NCBI GenBank assembly: GCA_031257955.1
Contig: JAIRNQ010000186.1
Coordinates: 1 to 9,808 of the forward strand
Direction of reading: 5' to 3'
Source: Deltaproteobacteria bacterium
Lineage (GTDB): Bacteria > Desulfobacterota > Desulfarculia > Adiutricales > Adiutricaceae
Length of the DNA: 9,808 nt
Shown: piece by piece, positions 1 through 6,190 of the stretch
Layout of the letters: each line of letters begins with the position of its first letter
Position numbering within the stretch: position 1 is the stretch's first letter
Program-made: the position numbers and the translations under genes
The notes under the pieces: generated by a model
Database searches by the model: none
The model's input: only the letters and a program-made list of their open reading frames with translations
What the model was told of the DNA's origin: nothing

Positions 1-45
1 GCAAGGGCCAGCCGTATTAAACAACTTGGGTCGGTTTGTTGGCAT
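1..45 (-). CDS. AAA-ATPase-like protein, N-terminal 15 codons (runs off left edge)
   Basis: Reading the minus strand from ATG at 45-43, the first 15 residues are MPTNRPKLFNTAGPC and the frame is still open at the window edge. The stretch LFNTAGPC close to the start is typical of the large family of bacterial AAA-like ATPases (often followed by a PD-(D/E)XK-like domain), whose proteins commonly begin with a phrase like F-NTAGPC-P-HY. These proteins occur in many copies in some gut and symbiont genomes, and their role is poorly known. Only the very start is visible, so Walker motifs cannot be checked. No strong ribosome binding site precedes the ATG. It is transcribed away from the rest of the window and is probably unrelated to the plus-strand operon. 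Confidence 0.55.
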   Translation of the reverse strand, partial: MPTNRPKLFNTAGPC

Positions 46-493
46 TTTAATCTCGCAAAATATACCTAAACGATACCGATCGTCTGCGGCCAGAAATTTG
101 AAAAGGAAGCGGGAGACGATATAGTTCCGGCTTCGGAAGGTTTTGCCCAGAATAGCTAAAAAAATGACTTGGCGCAACTCAACGCTCCAAGTATCCAAGT
201 TACTCTCAAGTTTTTTAACCTTTTCAGCTTGCTTCTGGGATGATATCTACCTGGGCTATATCGCTTGCGGGCAATGGACATTCGATGGGGAAGGCGAAGG
301 AGGCTGGGAGAATTTCTGTGAACGGATACGATGGGTGGGAGTTTGTAAAACTGGACCATTGTCAAATAGTTTGAGTTTTTGACATTAAAGCAGAAAGAAA
401 ACGTAAATTAGGATCATGTATTAATGTCAAAATTCGGCTAATAGACCCAATTCTGGCTGATAAAATAAATATTTTGGTATTATGAACTAAATC

Positions 494-522
494 TTGACAG
501 AGCGGAAAAGAGGGCGTATCAT
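494..522 (+). promoter_or_regulatory. Sigma70-like promoter (TTGACA-N17-TATCAT)
   Basis: A perfect -35 hexamer TTGACA at 494-499 is followed by exactly 17 bases and TATCAT at 517-522 (4 of 6 matches to TATAAT). This is the best promoter match in the gene-free region. No recognisable gene follows. The nearest ATG pair (535-540) opens an 18-codon frame that resembles nothing I know. It may drive a small RNA or be the relic promoter of a lost gene. Confidence 0.45.
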
Positions 523-667
523 CCAAATTTAGGAATGATGAAGGAAGTTAATTATCTGTTTCGTTGTCAAAGACACCTATTGGAAAGATAGAAAGGTTTT
601 TTGCCAAGTAGGAACGAGGAAGAAAGCTCAGCTTATGACTGGCTGAGCCCGAGGGTCTGTTGAGCCG

Positions 668-699
668 GTTCCGCCCGACCGGGGGCGGTCGGGCGGAAC
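668..699. repeat. Perfect 13-bp inverted repeat (GC-rich hairpin)
   Basis: The arm at 668-680 (GTTCCGCCCGACC) is the exact reverse complement of 687-699, with a 6-base loop at 681-686. It would form a very stable hairpin in RNA from either strand. No T-run follows on the plus strand, so it is not a standard intrinsic terminator. The flanking GAGCCGGTTCCG-like text resembles the repeats after the nifB-like gene near 4205. Confidence 0.6.
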
Positions 700-938
700 A
701 AGGGCGGTTGAAGACGGGGGCAAGGCAAATAGGGGGATGGCGGAAGACCGGACATGGCAGAAGGTGGGACATGGGGGACGACGGGGCACCGTGTTGTTTT
801 TGAGGTGTTAAAGTCAATTATGACATGGTAGATGGAAAAGTAAGATTTGACTTTAGGACGAAAAGTGATACGAGTGTTGGAAGAGTAGTATGTATAAAAG
901 TTGAATCGATGTCAAAAATGGGTAGAGGGAAATAATTC

Positions 939-967
939 TTGACTCGGTTTGAAAATTGGAATATCGT
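939..967 (+). promoter_or_regulatory. Sigma70-like promoter (TTGACT-N17-TATCGT)
   Basis: TTGACT at 939-944 and TATCGT at 962-967 are separated by 17 bases. This is the same architecture and a similar -10 sequence to the element at 494-522. It points toward the 53-bp tandem repeat and the operon leader, so it could contribute to transcription of the ABC/nif-like operon, though about 600 bases separate it from the first gene. Confidence 0.35.
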
Positions 968-999
968 AGATGAAACAGATGGGGTCAATATCATTATTT

Positions 1000-1109
1000 A
1001 TGTATTAACGTTATAAACCCCGCATAAAGTAACAACTCGTCCGAGTGTCAAAATTAATGTATTAACGTCATAAACCCCGCGTAAAGTAACAACTCGTCCG
1101 AGTGTCAAA
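1000..1109. repeat. Tandem duplication, two 53-bp copies
   Basis: Copy 1 (1000-1052) and copy 2 (1057-1109) differ at only two positions and are separated by 4 bases (period 57). Each contains the near-palindrome ACTCG-TC-CGAGT (1035-1046 and 1092-1103), followed by TGTCAAA, and begins with ATGTATTAACGT. A diverged relative of the end sequences occurs near 416-435. Paired palindromes at a fixed spacing upstream of an operon suggest regulator binding sites, but a simple duplication is equally possible. Confidence 0.7.
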
Positions 1110-1235
1110 TATATCAAGCCTTAGTTTAGTCTTTAATCGCGTATGATTTTGGGATAGAATTTTCGCTTCGTCGGAACTTACGGGCCATGCCCGAGGTGGC
1201 CGGCGGGGCTTAAGAGGAAGCCGATCGTGAACCCG

Positions 1236-1277
1236 AAGGCTGAAAGCGACCATGGCGGCCGCTTTCGGCCTTTTTTT
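1236..1277 (+). terminator. Intrinsic terminator-like hairpin with T7 tail
   Basis: The arm at 1236-1248 (AAGGCTGAAAGCG) pairs with 1260-1272 over 13 positions with one G-U wobble. The loop is 11 bases and the 3' side runs into seven consecutive Ts (1271-1277). It has the classic form of a Rho-independent terminator but is not preceded by any gene I can support, so it may end a leader RNA or a lost upstream gene. Confidence 0.7.
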
Positions 1278-1509
1278 GTTGGGCCAAGCCCAGTTTGCTG
1301 GATGAGAGCGGTGGAGAGACCGGATGTCGATAGGTCTTGAAAACAACCAAACGGCGAAACCGCTTGCGGCGGTTTTGACCGGGAACCGGACCGGGCGGCG
1401 GGCCGGTTCGGGACGGGGCTGTCAGGGCGGCTGTCAAAAGACGGACCGTTGGTTTGCCATTGGGCGAGGGAAGCGTTAGCGGGATTATTATGGCCAATCG
1501 GAAAATTCG

Positions 1510-1540
1510 AAGGCCGGGGTCCTCCCCGGCCTTTGCTTTT
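1510..1540 (+). terminator. Intrinsic terminator/attenuator just upstream of the ABC ATPase gene
   Basis: A perfect 10-bp stem, 1510-1519 against 1524-1533, closes on a TCCT loop and is followed by TTTGCTTTT. It lies only about 28 bases before the ATG at 1568, and the ribosome binding site (AGAGGA near 1554-1559) lies between. A terminator in that position is well placed for transcription attenuation of the downstream operon. Confidence 0.65.
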
Positions 1541-1567
1541 GACTAAAACATATGAGAGGAAAGCGCC

Positions 1568-2535
1568 ATGGGAATTTCAATCGCGAGCGGGGAGGGGCCA
1601 AGCCCCGAAAGCTACAAGATCGTTTTGAAGGATCTGCGCCAAGTCTACAAGATTAGGGGCACCGATGGCGAGAGCCGGAGGGATTTTTTGGCCCTGGAAA
1701 ACTTCAGCCTAAACGTGAAAGAGGGCGAGTTCGTTTCCATCGTCGGGCCCAGCGGTTGCGGCAAATCGACCCTCCTGGACATCATCGCCGGCCTGGCCAG
1801 GGCCGAGGGCGGCCAGATTTTCATCGACGGCAAGGCGGTTACCGGCCCGGCTTTGGACCGGGGCATCGTCATGCAGGGCTACGCCCTCTTTCCTTGGCGG
1901 ACGGTAAGGCGAAACGTGGAGTTTGGGCTAGAGATGAAGGGGCTGTCGGCCAAAGACAGAAAGGAAGTCAGCCAGCGTTTCATCGAGCTCGTCAATCTGG
2001 AGGGTTTCGAGGATAGGTACCCCTATGAGCTATCCGGCGGCATGAAACAAAGGGTGGCCATAGCCAGGGCCTTGGCCACGACCCGGAGGTGCTTTTGATG
2101 GACGAACCCTTCGCCGCCGTGGACGCCCAGACCCGGGAGACCCTCCAGGACGAGCTGATGCGGATCTGGGAGAAAACCCACAAAACCATTTTGTTCGTGA
2201 CCCACAGCATCGACGAGGCGGTGATTTTGGCCGATCGGGTGGTGGTCATGAGCTCCAATCCCGGAAACATCCGGACCATAATCGACATCGGCCTGTCCAG
2301 GCCCAGGACCAACCAGGAGATAAGGGTCAGCCCGGCTTTTGCCGAGATTAGGCAGACGGTTTGGGAGAATCTCCAGGGCTTGCCCGAAAAATCGGCGGCC
2401 GCCTTTAAGGGCGAAGACGAAGCCGAAGCCGAGGCCGTGGAGGAGAGCGAAAGGGAGGCCCCGACCGGGGGTGCCCTGGAGATCCCCTATCCCCGGGCCG
2501 AGGCCGAGGGCGAGCTTTTGGCCAGGCAGGCCTAA
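1568..2535 (+). pseudogene. ABC transporter ATP-binding protein (SsuB/TauB/NrtD type), split by a 1-nt frameshift
   Basis: This gene encodes the ATPase of a NitT/TauT-type importer, the family that takes up nitrate, sulfonates, taurine and similar small molecules. The first frame (1568-2098) carries Walker A GPSGCGKST, the Q-loop region near MQGYALFPW and the signature LSGGMKQRVAIARAL. It then ends prematurely after ALATTRRCF. The second frame (2089-2535) resumes with LLMDEPFAAVDAQTR (Walker B and D-loop) and FVTHSIDEA (H-loop). Restoring one base near 2077 (GCCAC-C-GACCCGGAG) would give ALATDPEVLLMDEP and one product of about 322 residues. The last ~55 residues are an acidic Glu/Ala-rich extension. 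The start at 1568 is supported by AGAGGA 8 bases upstream. Both halves are well conserved, so the shift is either very recent or a sequence error. As written, no intact ATPase is made. Confidence 0.88.
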
Positions 2536-2613
2536 TAATCCAACGGGATCCCTTTGGGGTTCCCGGCCAGGGGGCCCTACCGGTCCCTTGGAAAACAGGG
2601 AAAACAGCAAAAA

Positions 2614-3045
2614 ATGGTGGTCATGCCTCACTCCTATTTCGCCGTAATCGGCGACAGCTTGACCGTGGCCGCCTTCATTCGCTATGGGGCCAACGAACTG
2701 GGTTGGAATCCCAAACTGGCCATAGTCACCGACGATCCGCCCGAGGAATTCAGGCCGTCCATAACCAGCCTCCTGACCGAGGGCCTCTCCGGCATCTTTA
2801 CCCCCAGGGTAATCTTTGAGTACGACTCGCATCGCATCCGCCAGGCCCTCAAAGAACAGCCCCTCCAGGTCATCCTGGCCAGTTCCCTGGAAAAGTACAT
2901 ATCCAAGACCGAAAACGAAGCCCACCAGTTAAGCGTGTCTTACCCGGTCTACGATCGGCTGGTGGTAGAGCGCAGTTTCGTGGGCTACCGCGGGGGCATG
3001 AGGATGCTTGAAGACATGTCCCACAACTTCGCCGGGCCCTCTTGA
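2614..3045 (+). pseudogene. Nitrogenase component 1-like subunit, C-terminal fragment
   Basis: About 143 residues match the C-terminal third of the nitrogenase component 1 superfamily (NifK/VnfK/AnfK/NifE-N and nitrogenase-like proteins). FAVIGDSLTVAAFIRY-NELGW looks like the start of the last Rossmann-type domain. It is followed by VILASSLEKYI, SVSYPVYDRL and VGYRGGMRMLEDM, the conserved order near the C-terminus of these subunits. Full-length members have roughly 400-500 residues. The N-terminal part with the P-cluster cysteines is absent, and this fragment has no cysteine at all. The recognisable homology starts around 2620, about 85 bases after the ABC ATPase stop, and nothing between resembles the missing part. 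ATG 2614 is the likely start if it is translated; TTG 2554 is an alternative in the same frame. I read it as a deletion remnant, which would also explain the missing reductase and partner subunit genes. Confidence 0.75.
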
Positions 3046-3068
3046 TCCTCCCGTCAAGCCGGGCCCTC

Positions 3069-3102
3069 GCCCCTCCTCGATTTTCCCCGACCGGGGAGGG
3101 GC
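3069..3102 (+). repeat. GC-rich inverted repeat after the nitrogenase-like fragment
   Basis: GCCCCTCC at 3069-3076 pairs with GGAGGGGC at 3095-3102 around an 18-base loop that contains a competing CCCC-GACC-GGGG stem. It lies just after the stop of the fragment but is followed by CCCCAATC rather than a T-run, so a role as terminator is weak. It may protect or separate transcript segments. Confidence 0.4.
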
Positions 3103-3181
3103 CCCCAATCAAAAGACGTATGGTTTAAGGACTTAACTGTCGGCAAACCTCCAGTCTTTCAACCACCCGTAAATATACTTG

Positions 3182-3206
3182 GCGTTAAACGTTCAAGCGT
3201 TAAACG
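3182..3206. repeat. Direct repeat GCGTTAAACG upstream of the nifB-like gene
   Basis: Identical decamers lie at 3182-3191 and 3197-3206, a 15-base period, 36 bases before the ATG at 3242. Their position in an AT-richer 130-base gap suggests an operator or promoter for the nifB-like gene. No clear sigma54 GG-N10-GC element is visible there, in contrast with many classical nif genes. Confidence 0.35.
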
Positions 3207-3241
3207 ACTCCAAGAAACACATAAATAATAGGTCAATCGCC

Positions 3242-4105
3242 ATGGATAACGATAAACTCAAAAACCATCCCTGCTTTGGGACTTCCTGCCAGCCAATGAC
3301 CGGCCGGATACATTTGCCCGTGGCCAAGGATTGCAACATCTTTTGCCGTTTCTGCTCGAGGGGTCAGACGGATTACCTTACCCGACCAGGGCAGGCGGCC
3401 AAGGTCATCGCCCCGGACGAGGCCCTAAGCGTGGTCGAAACGGCCCTAACCCTCTGCCCCGAGCTTAAGGTCGTGGGCGTGGCCGGACCCGGCGATCCGC
3501 TGGCCACGGACCATGCACTCGATACCCTGATAATGGTCAGGGAGCGCCACCCCGAACTCATCACTTGCCTTTCCACCAACGGATTGGCGCTGGCCCAAAA
3601 CATTGAACGGGTTATGGCCGCCGGGGTAGAGACCATAACGGTCACGGTTAACGCCGTCCATCCAAGCCTTCTGGAAAAGCTAAACCGGGGGGTCATTCTC
3701 CAGGGCCGCTTCGTCGGGGGCCAAGAGGGGGCCAAGATCCTCATAGCCCGCCAGGAAGAGGGCCTCAGGCTGGCCCACCGGAACCACATGGTCATCAAGG
3801 TTAACTTGGTTTTGGTTCCGGGAATAAACGACTCACACGTGGCCGAGGTGGCCAAAACGGTTAAGTCCTGGGGGGCGGATCTGTTAAACATAATCCCCCT
3901 CATACCGGCCCGCGACTTGGCCCTGGCCCCGGAACCGACCGATCAAGAGAAAGATCTGGCCATCAAGGCCGCCGAAAAGTACCTACCCGTCAAACGCAAC
4001 TGCCGCCGGTGCCGGGCCGACGCCTGCGGCATCCCGGGCCTGACCGATTATTCCCGTCAGCTCTATGGCGAACTGGGTCCGGCCGAAACCTTCTCCCACG
4101 GCTAA
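3242..4105 (+). CDS. nifB: NifB-like radical SAM cofactor-assembly protein (short form)
   Basis: The protein is 287 residues from ATG 3242. NifB uses S-adenosylmethionine to insert the central carbide and fuse two 4Fe-4S units into NifB-co, the 8Fe core of nitrogenase-type cofactors. Visible signatures in order: HPCF at 9-12; the radical SAM motif C31-x3-C35-x2-C38 (CNIFCRFC) after GRIHLPVAKD; AGPGDPLA; CLSTNGLAL; TVTVNAVHP; VKVNLVLVPGIND; and the C-terminal C254-RR-C257-RADA-C262, with extra ligands expected for the second cluster. All key NifB elements are present and no frameshift is seen. It lacks the fused C-terminal NifX domain, which is supplied by the next gene. An upstream TTG at 3179 is in frame, but the added residues do not look like NifB and the HPCF spacing fits 3242. 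The final codons and stop are duplicated downstream. Members also occur with nitrogenase-like reductases, so the enzyme served need not fix N2. Confidence 0.9.
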   Translation: MDNDKLKNHPCFGTSCQPMTGRIHLPVAKDCNIFCRFCSRGQTDYLTRPGQAAKVIAPDEALSVVETALTLCPELKVVGVAGPGDPLATDHALDTLIMVRERHPELITCLSTNGLALAQNIERVMAAGVETITVTVNAVHPSLLEKLNRGVILQGRFVGGQEGAKILIARQEEGLRLAHRNHMVIKVNLVLVPGINDSHVAEVAKTVKSWGADLLNIIPLIPARDLALAPEPTDQEKDLAIKAAEKYLPVKRNCRRCRADACGIPGLTDYSRQLYGELGPAETFSHG

Positions 4106-4241
4106 GCCGTAAAGTATTTGCCCTCCGGGGCTCAACGACTTCTTCCGCCAGCTCAACGATAAACCGGTTCCGGCCGAAACTTCCTTCCACCGGCTCTAGG
4201 CGAGCCGGTTCCGGCCGAAACCATCTCCCACGGCTAAGCCG
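4073..4241 (+). repeat. Three copies of the nifB-like gene's 3' end
   Basis: The last bases of the nifB-like gene (4073-4109, including its TAA) recur as imperfect copies at 4164-4202 and 4205-4241. The shared core is TCCGGCCGAAAC followed by a CCAC-GGCT-AGCCG-like end. Copy 2 extends further upstream: its CGCCAGCTCAACG text (from about 4147) matches the gene's CGTCAGCTCTATG. Copy 3 is very close to copy 1, including CTCCCACGGCTAAGCCG, and runs straight into the next gene's ribosome binding site. The copies duplicate coding sequence plus stop and were presumably created by slippage or unequal exchange. Confidence 0.75.
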
Positions 4242-4243
4242 AA

Positions 4244-4250
4244 AAGGAGG
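4244..4250 (+). promoter_or_regulatory. Strong ribosome binding site that selects a TTG start
   Basis: AAGGAGG at 4244-4250 is a complete Shine-Dalgarno match and lies 6 bases before TTG at 4257. There is no nearby ATG in the frame, so this site fixes the start of the NifX-domain gene at the TTG. Confidence 0.8.
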
Positions 4251-4256
4251 CACCCT

Positions 4257-4937
4257 TTGCCCAAAGCCACAAAAACACAATCACCCCTCGCGCCCCCCGA
4301 GGCGGCGGTCGACAAAAAACCCAAGGTTACCTCCAAGTCTACCTTGATTCCCAAGGTCGCCACGGCTACCCCCAAGGTCTCCAAGTGCGGCCAGGCTGGC
4401 CCCAAGCCCGGTCGGTGCGGCCAGGCTTCCAAATGCGCCAAGGCCACCAAGGCGACCGGGGCTTCCGAGTCGGCCCCCACTATCGCCAAGGCCGCCAAGG
4501 CACCAGCGCCGGAGGCGGGGCCCAAGGCCGCTCCGGTGGTGACTCCGACGGTTACGTCGACGCCCAAAAGCTCGCCGCCCAGGAAGACCCGTAACCTCTA
4601 CAAGCCCGAACGCTTGGCCGTGGCCTCGGAAACCGGCGAGAACGTGGACGCCTGTTTCGGCCGGGTTGAAAACTTCCGCATCTACGGCTTGGTTAACGAA
4701 GGCGACTCTCAGCGCTACGAGCTTTTGGAAATACGCCCGGGCCCCCACCCCTGTCAGGACAAGAAACACGATCAGGCCATCCTGACTGAAACGGCAGAGC
4801 TTTTGGGCGACTGCGGCTTGGTCCTGGCCGGAAAGATCGGCCCCGGGGCAACCCAGGCCCTCTCCGAACGGGGAATACTGGGCTTGGCGGCCCACCTCTC
4901 GATTGAAGAGGCCCTGAGAAAGCTCGTTGCCAAGTAA
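4257..4937 (+). CDS. NifX/NafY-family cofactor-binding protein with Lys/Ala/Pro-rich N-terminal tail
   Basis: This 226-residue protein has two parts. Residues 118-226 form a dinitrogenase-cofactor-binding (NifX/NafY, NifB C-terminal) domain: RLAVASETGENVDACFGR, F-IYGLV, C166 and H171-D in PCQDKKHD, LLGDC at 182-186, GKIGPGA and the final helix. Such domains bind NifB-co or the mature cofactor and pass it along the assembly line. The usual His before FG is Cys133 here. Residues 1-115 are low-complexity and very basic, with repeated PK and AK pairs and three cysteines in KCGQ-GPKPGRCGQASKC (C44, C54, C60). That tail is not part of the known domain. Its composition recalls histone-H1-like bacterial tails, and its function is unknown. 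With the preceding short NifB it reconstitutes the two-domain form found in many fused NifB proteins. No frameshift is seen. Confidence 0.85.
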   Translation: MPKATKTQSPLAPPEAAVDKKPKVTSKSTLIPKVATATPKVSKCGQAGPKPGRCGQASKCAKATKATGASESAPTIAKAAKAPAPEAGPKAAPVVTPTVTSTPKSSPPRKTRNLYKPERLAVASETGENVDACFGRVENFRIYGLVNEGDSQRYELLEIRPGPHPCQDKKHDQAILTETAELLGDCGLVLAGKIGPGATQALSERGILGLAAHLSIEEALRKLVAK

Positions 4938-4991
4938 AAGCGAGCCCCGGAATCCTCGAGCCCAGTAGCCAAGCCTATAAGCAAATCGACG

Positions 4992-5224
4992 GCCAAAACA
5001 CAAGCGACGCCGATAAGCCAAGCGGTGCCGATAACCCAAGCTGCGCCCATCGCCCAAGCTGCCCCAAAACCCAAGCGGTGCCCAAAGCGCAAGCGGTGCC
5101 CAAAACCCAAGCGGCGACCAAAACGCGAGCGGCGCCCATAATCCAAGGGGCATCCAAAACGCGAGCGGTGCCCAAAACGGGAGCGGCGCCCATAATCCAA
5201 GGGGCATCCAAAACGGGAGCGACG
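4992..5224. repeat. 18-bp minisatellite, 13 units, in codon phase
   Basis: Thirteen head-to-tail units resemble CCCAAAACCCAAGCGGTG. Twelve are exactly 18 bases and one (5064-5080) is 17. The last six form a higher-order duplication: 5117-5170 is nearly identical to 5171-5224. Because 18 is six codons, the array would encode a hexapeptide repeat close to P-K-T-Q-A-V. An open frame follows the NifX-domain stop (4935-4937) in the same phase, shifts at the 17-base unit, and then stays open to TGA 5258-5260, overlapping the next gene's ATG at 5253. No credible start codon serves it, so it is either untranslated or read through. Confidence 0.85.
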
Positions 5225-5252
5225 CCCGGATTAACGACGTCAAGGAACCAGC

Positions 5253-6112
5253 ATGACTGAGATAGAGCTAACCGGTGAAAGCTTCGGGGCCGATCCCAAT
5301 CGATCCCTGGCCGCCCAGGCCACCGCCCTCCTGGCGCCACGGAAGCCAAGCGTTTCCACGAGCGGATCATGAGTTGGTATGGAATAATCGCCTTCCTGGT
5401 TCTGTGGCAAGTCGCGCCCTATGTGGGCTTGGCCGACGGTAGGTTTATTCCCCCTCTGTCGGTGGTCATAATCGACGCCCTTAAACTGGTAGGGAACGGC
5501 CAGATCTTTATCCACGCCGCCACCAGTACTCAGCGCGTTCTGTTGGGCCTCATCGCCGCCATAGTCGTGGCCATCCCCTCGGCGGTGGTCTTGGCCGGCT
5601 GGTTCCCCCGGCTGACCAAGTTCATGGGCCCACTCCTCCAGCTTTTGGGGAACATCAACCCCTTCGCCCTGTTTCCCCTGTTCATACTCCTCTTCGGGGT
5701 CGGGGAGTTGGCCAAGTTCGCCATTATGTTTTGGTCGAGCCTCTTTCCCATCCTAAACACCACCATTGGCGGGGTCCAGAACATCGAGCCCATACTCCTT
5801 AAAACGGCCCGCTCCATGGGGGCGACCAAGGCGGTGATATTTCGTAAAGTGGTGTTGCCCGGGGCCTTGCCCTCGATCTTTACCGGCTTGCGAATGGGGG
5901 CGACCACGGCCTTTCTCTTCCTCATCGCCGCCGAGATGCTCTCGGCCAGCGCCGGGATGGGTTGGCTCATCCACAACAGTTCCATGAACAACTACATCCC
6001 CCGCATCTCCGTTAGCGTGGTTGGGATTGCCCTCTTGGGGATGCTGATAAGCCTACTCATAAACAAGCTCGAGTCGTTCTTCCTGGACTTCAAAGAAGAA
6101 GCCAAGGTATAG
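5253..6112 (+). pseudogene. ABC transporter permease 1 (SsuC/TauC type), 1-nt frameshift near its start
   Basis: This is an integral membrane permease of a NitT/TauT-type importer. From ATG 5253 (AAGGA about 7 bases upstream) the first frame reads MTEIELTGESFGADPNRSL and on to ALLAP, then stops at 5370-5372. One base added near 5335 (GCG-G-CCACGG) joins it to the main frame as ATEAKRFHERIMSWYG. The restored product is about 286 residues. If translation instead starts at ATG 5369, a 247-residue protein that includes the first membrane helix is still possible, so function may survive. Conserved features are NPFALFPLFILLFGVGE, the EAA loop KTARSMG-x9-VVLPG that contacts the ATPase, and IAAEMLSASAGMGWLI. 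About six hydrophobic segments are visible. It follows the minisatellite directly and is the first of four related permeases. Confidence 0.85.
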
Positions 6113-6159
6113 TGACGACATTGGCTAAAGAATAATAAATAACCCATTTAAGATTTTGA

Positions 6160-6188
6160 GGAATTACTAAAAATTCCACGTGGAACTT
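6160..6188. promoter_or_regulatory. Overlapping inverted repeats in the AT-rich permease 1/2 gap
   Basis: The 78-base gap between permeases 1 and 2 is markedly AT-rich. GGAATT (6160-6165) can pair with AATTCC (6172-6177), while TTCCACGTGGAA (6174-6185) is a perfect 12-bp palindrome. The two share TTCC, so the hairpins exclude each other. The palindrome ends 5 bases before ATG 6191 and includes the only GGAA that could serve as ribosome binding site. An operator or a translational switch is possible; chance is not excluded. Confidence 0.35.
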
Positions 6189-6190
6189 TT

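Larger units (their letters stand above)
46..1567. other. Long gene-poor region with regulatory elements and repeats
   Basis: I find no convincing protein gene in these 1.5 kb. Open frames on either strand are under 100 codons, lack plausible ribosome binding sites and show no recognisable motif. The first 1.1 kb is AT-richer than the operon. The octamer-like string TGTCAAA recurs at about 361, 425, 563, 909, 1046 and 1104, and TTGAC elements lie at 494, 847 and 939. The last 440 bases become GC-rich and strongly hairpin-forming. The region may be a decayed gene area plus the operon's promoter and leader. A minus-strand stretch around 160-250 can be read as a short Lys/Glu-rich helix ending near 160, but it has no supported start, so I do not call it a gene. 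Confidence 0.6.
1130..1567 (+). promoter_or_regulatory. Candidate structured 5' leader of the operon
   Basis: Between a weak -10-like TAGAAT (1155-1160) and the first gene's ATG at 1568 the sequence is rich in stems. There are two terminator-like hairpins (1236-1277 and 1510-1540). Between them lie a hairpin with arms AAACCGC/GCGGTTT (1357-1363, 1369-1375) and another with arms GAACCGG/CCGGTTC (1383-1389, 1403-1409). Two terminators in a leader with no coding gene in front suggest conditional termination (riboswitch or attenuator). I compared it by eye with cobalamin and SAM riboswitch consensus elements and found no convincing match, so no ligand is proposed. Confidence 0.35.

Noticed and set aside
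143..382. Small open frames on both strands near the left end
   Set aside because: No ribosome binding site, no recognisable motif and AT-rich context; likely random or long-decayed sequence.
1000..1109. CRISPR or plasmid iterons
   Set aside because: Only two 53-bp copies with a 4-base gap, and no replication or cas gene nearby; a simple tandem duplication is enough.
1190..1300. Cobalamin or SAM riboswitch in the leader
   Set aside because: TTAAGAGGAAGCCG and nearby text faintly recall cobalamin elements, but the B12-box and core consensus are not present, so only an unnamed structured leader is claimed.
2023..2925. Minus-strand open frame of 300 codons opposite the ABC ATPase and nitrogenase-like fragment
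   Set aside because: Gly/Leu/Pro-rich shadow typical of GC-rich coding DNA. The plus strand here has unmistakable Walker B, H-loop and nitrogenase-like motifs.
3110..3241. Sigma54 (NifA-type) promoter before the nifB-like gene
   Set aside because: No convincing TGGCAC-N5-TTGC match, despite TTGGCG at 3179-3184; spacing and the GC element are wrong.
4992..5224. CRISPR array
   Set aside because: Units are contiguous 18-mers with no unique spacers and no cas genes nearby; it is a minisatellite.
4281..5243. Long minus-strand open frame (320 codons) full of FWAPLG-like repeats
   Set aside because: It is the reverse shadow of the NifX-domain gene and the 18-bp minisatellite. Lack of stops follows from the repeat and GC-rich composition, and no family motif or ribosome binding site is seen.
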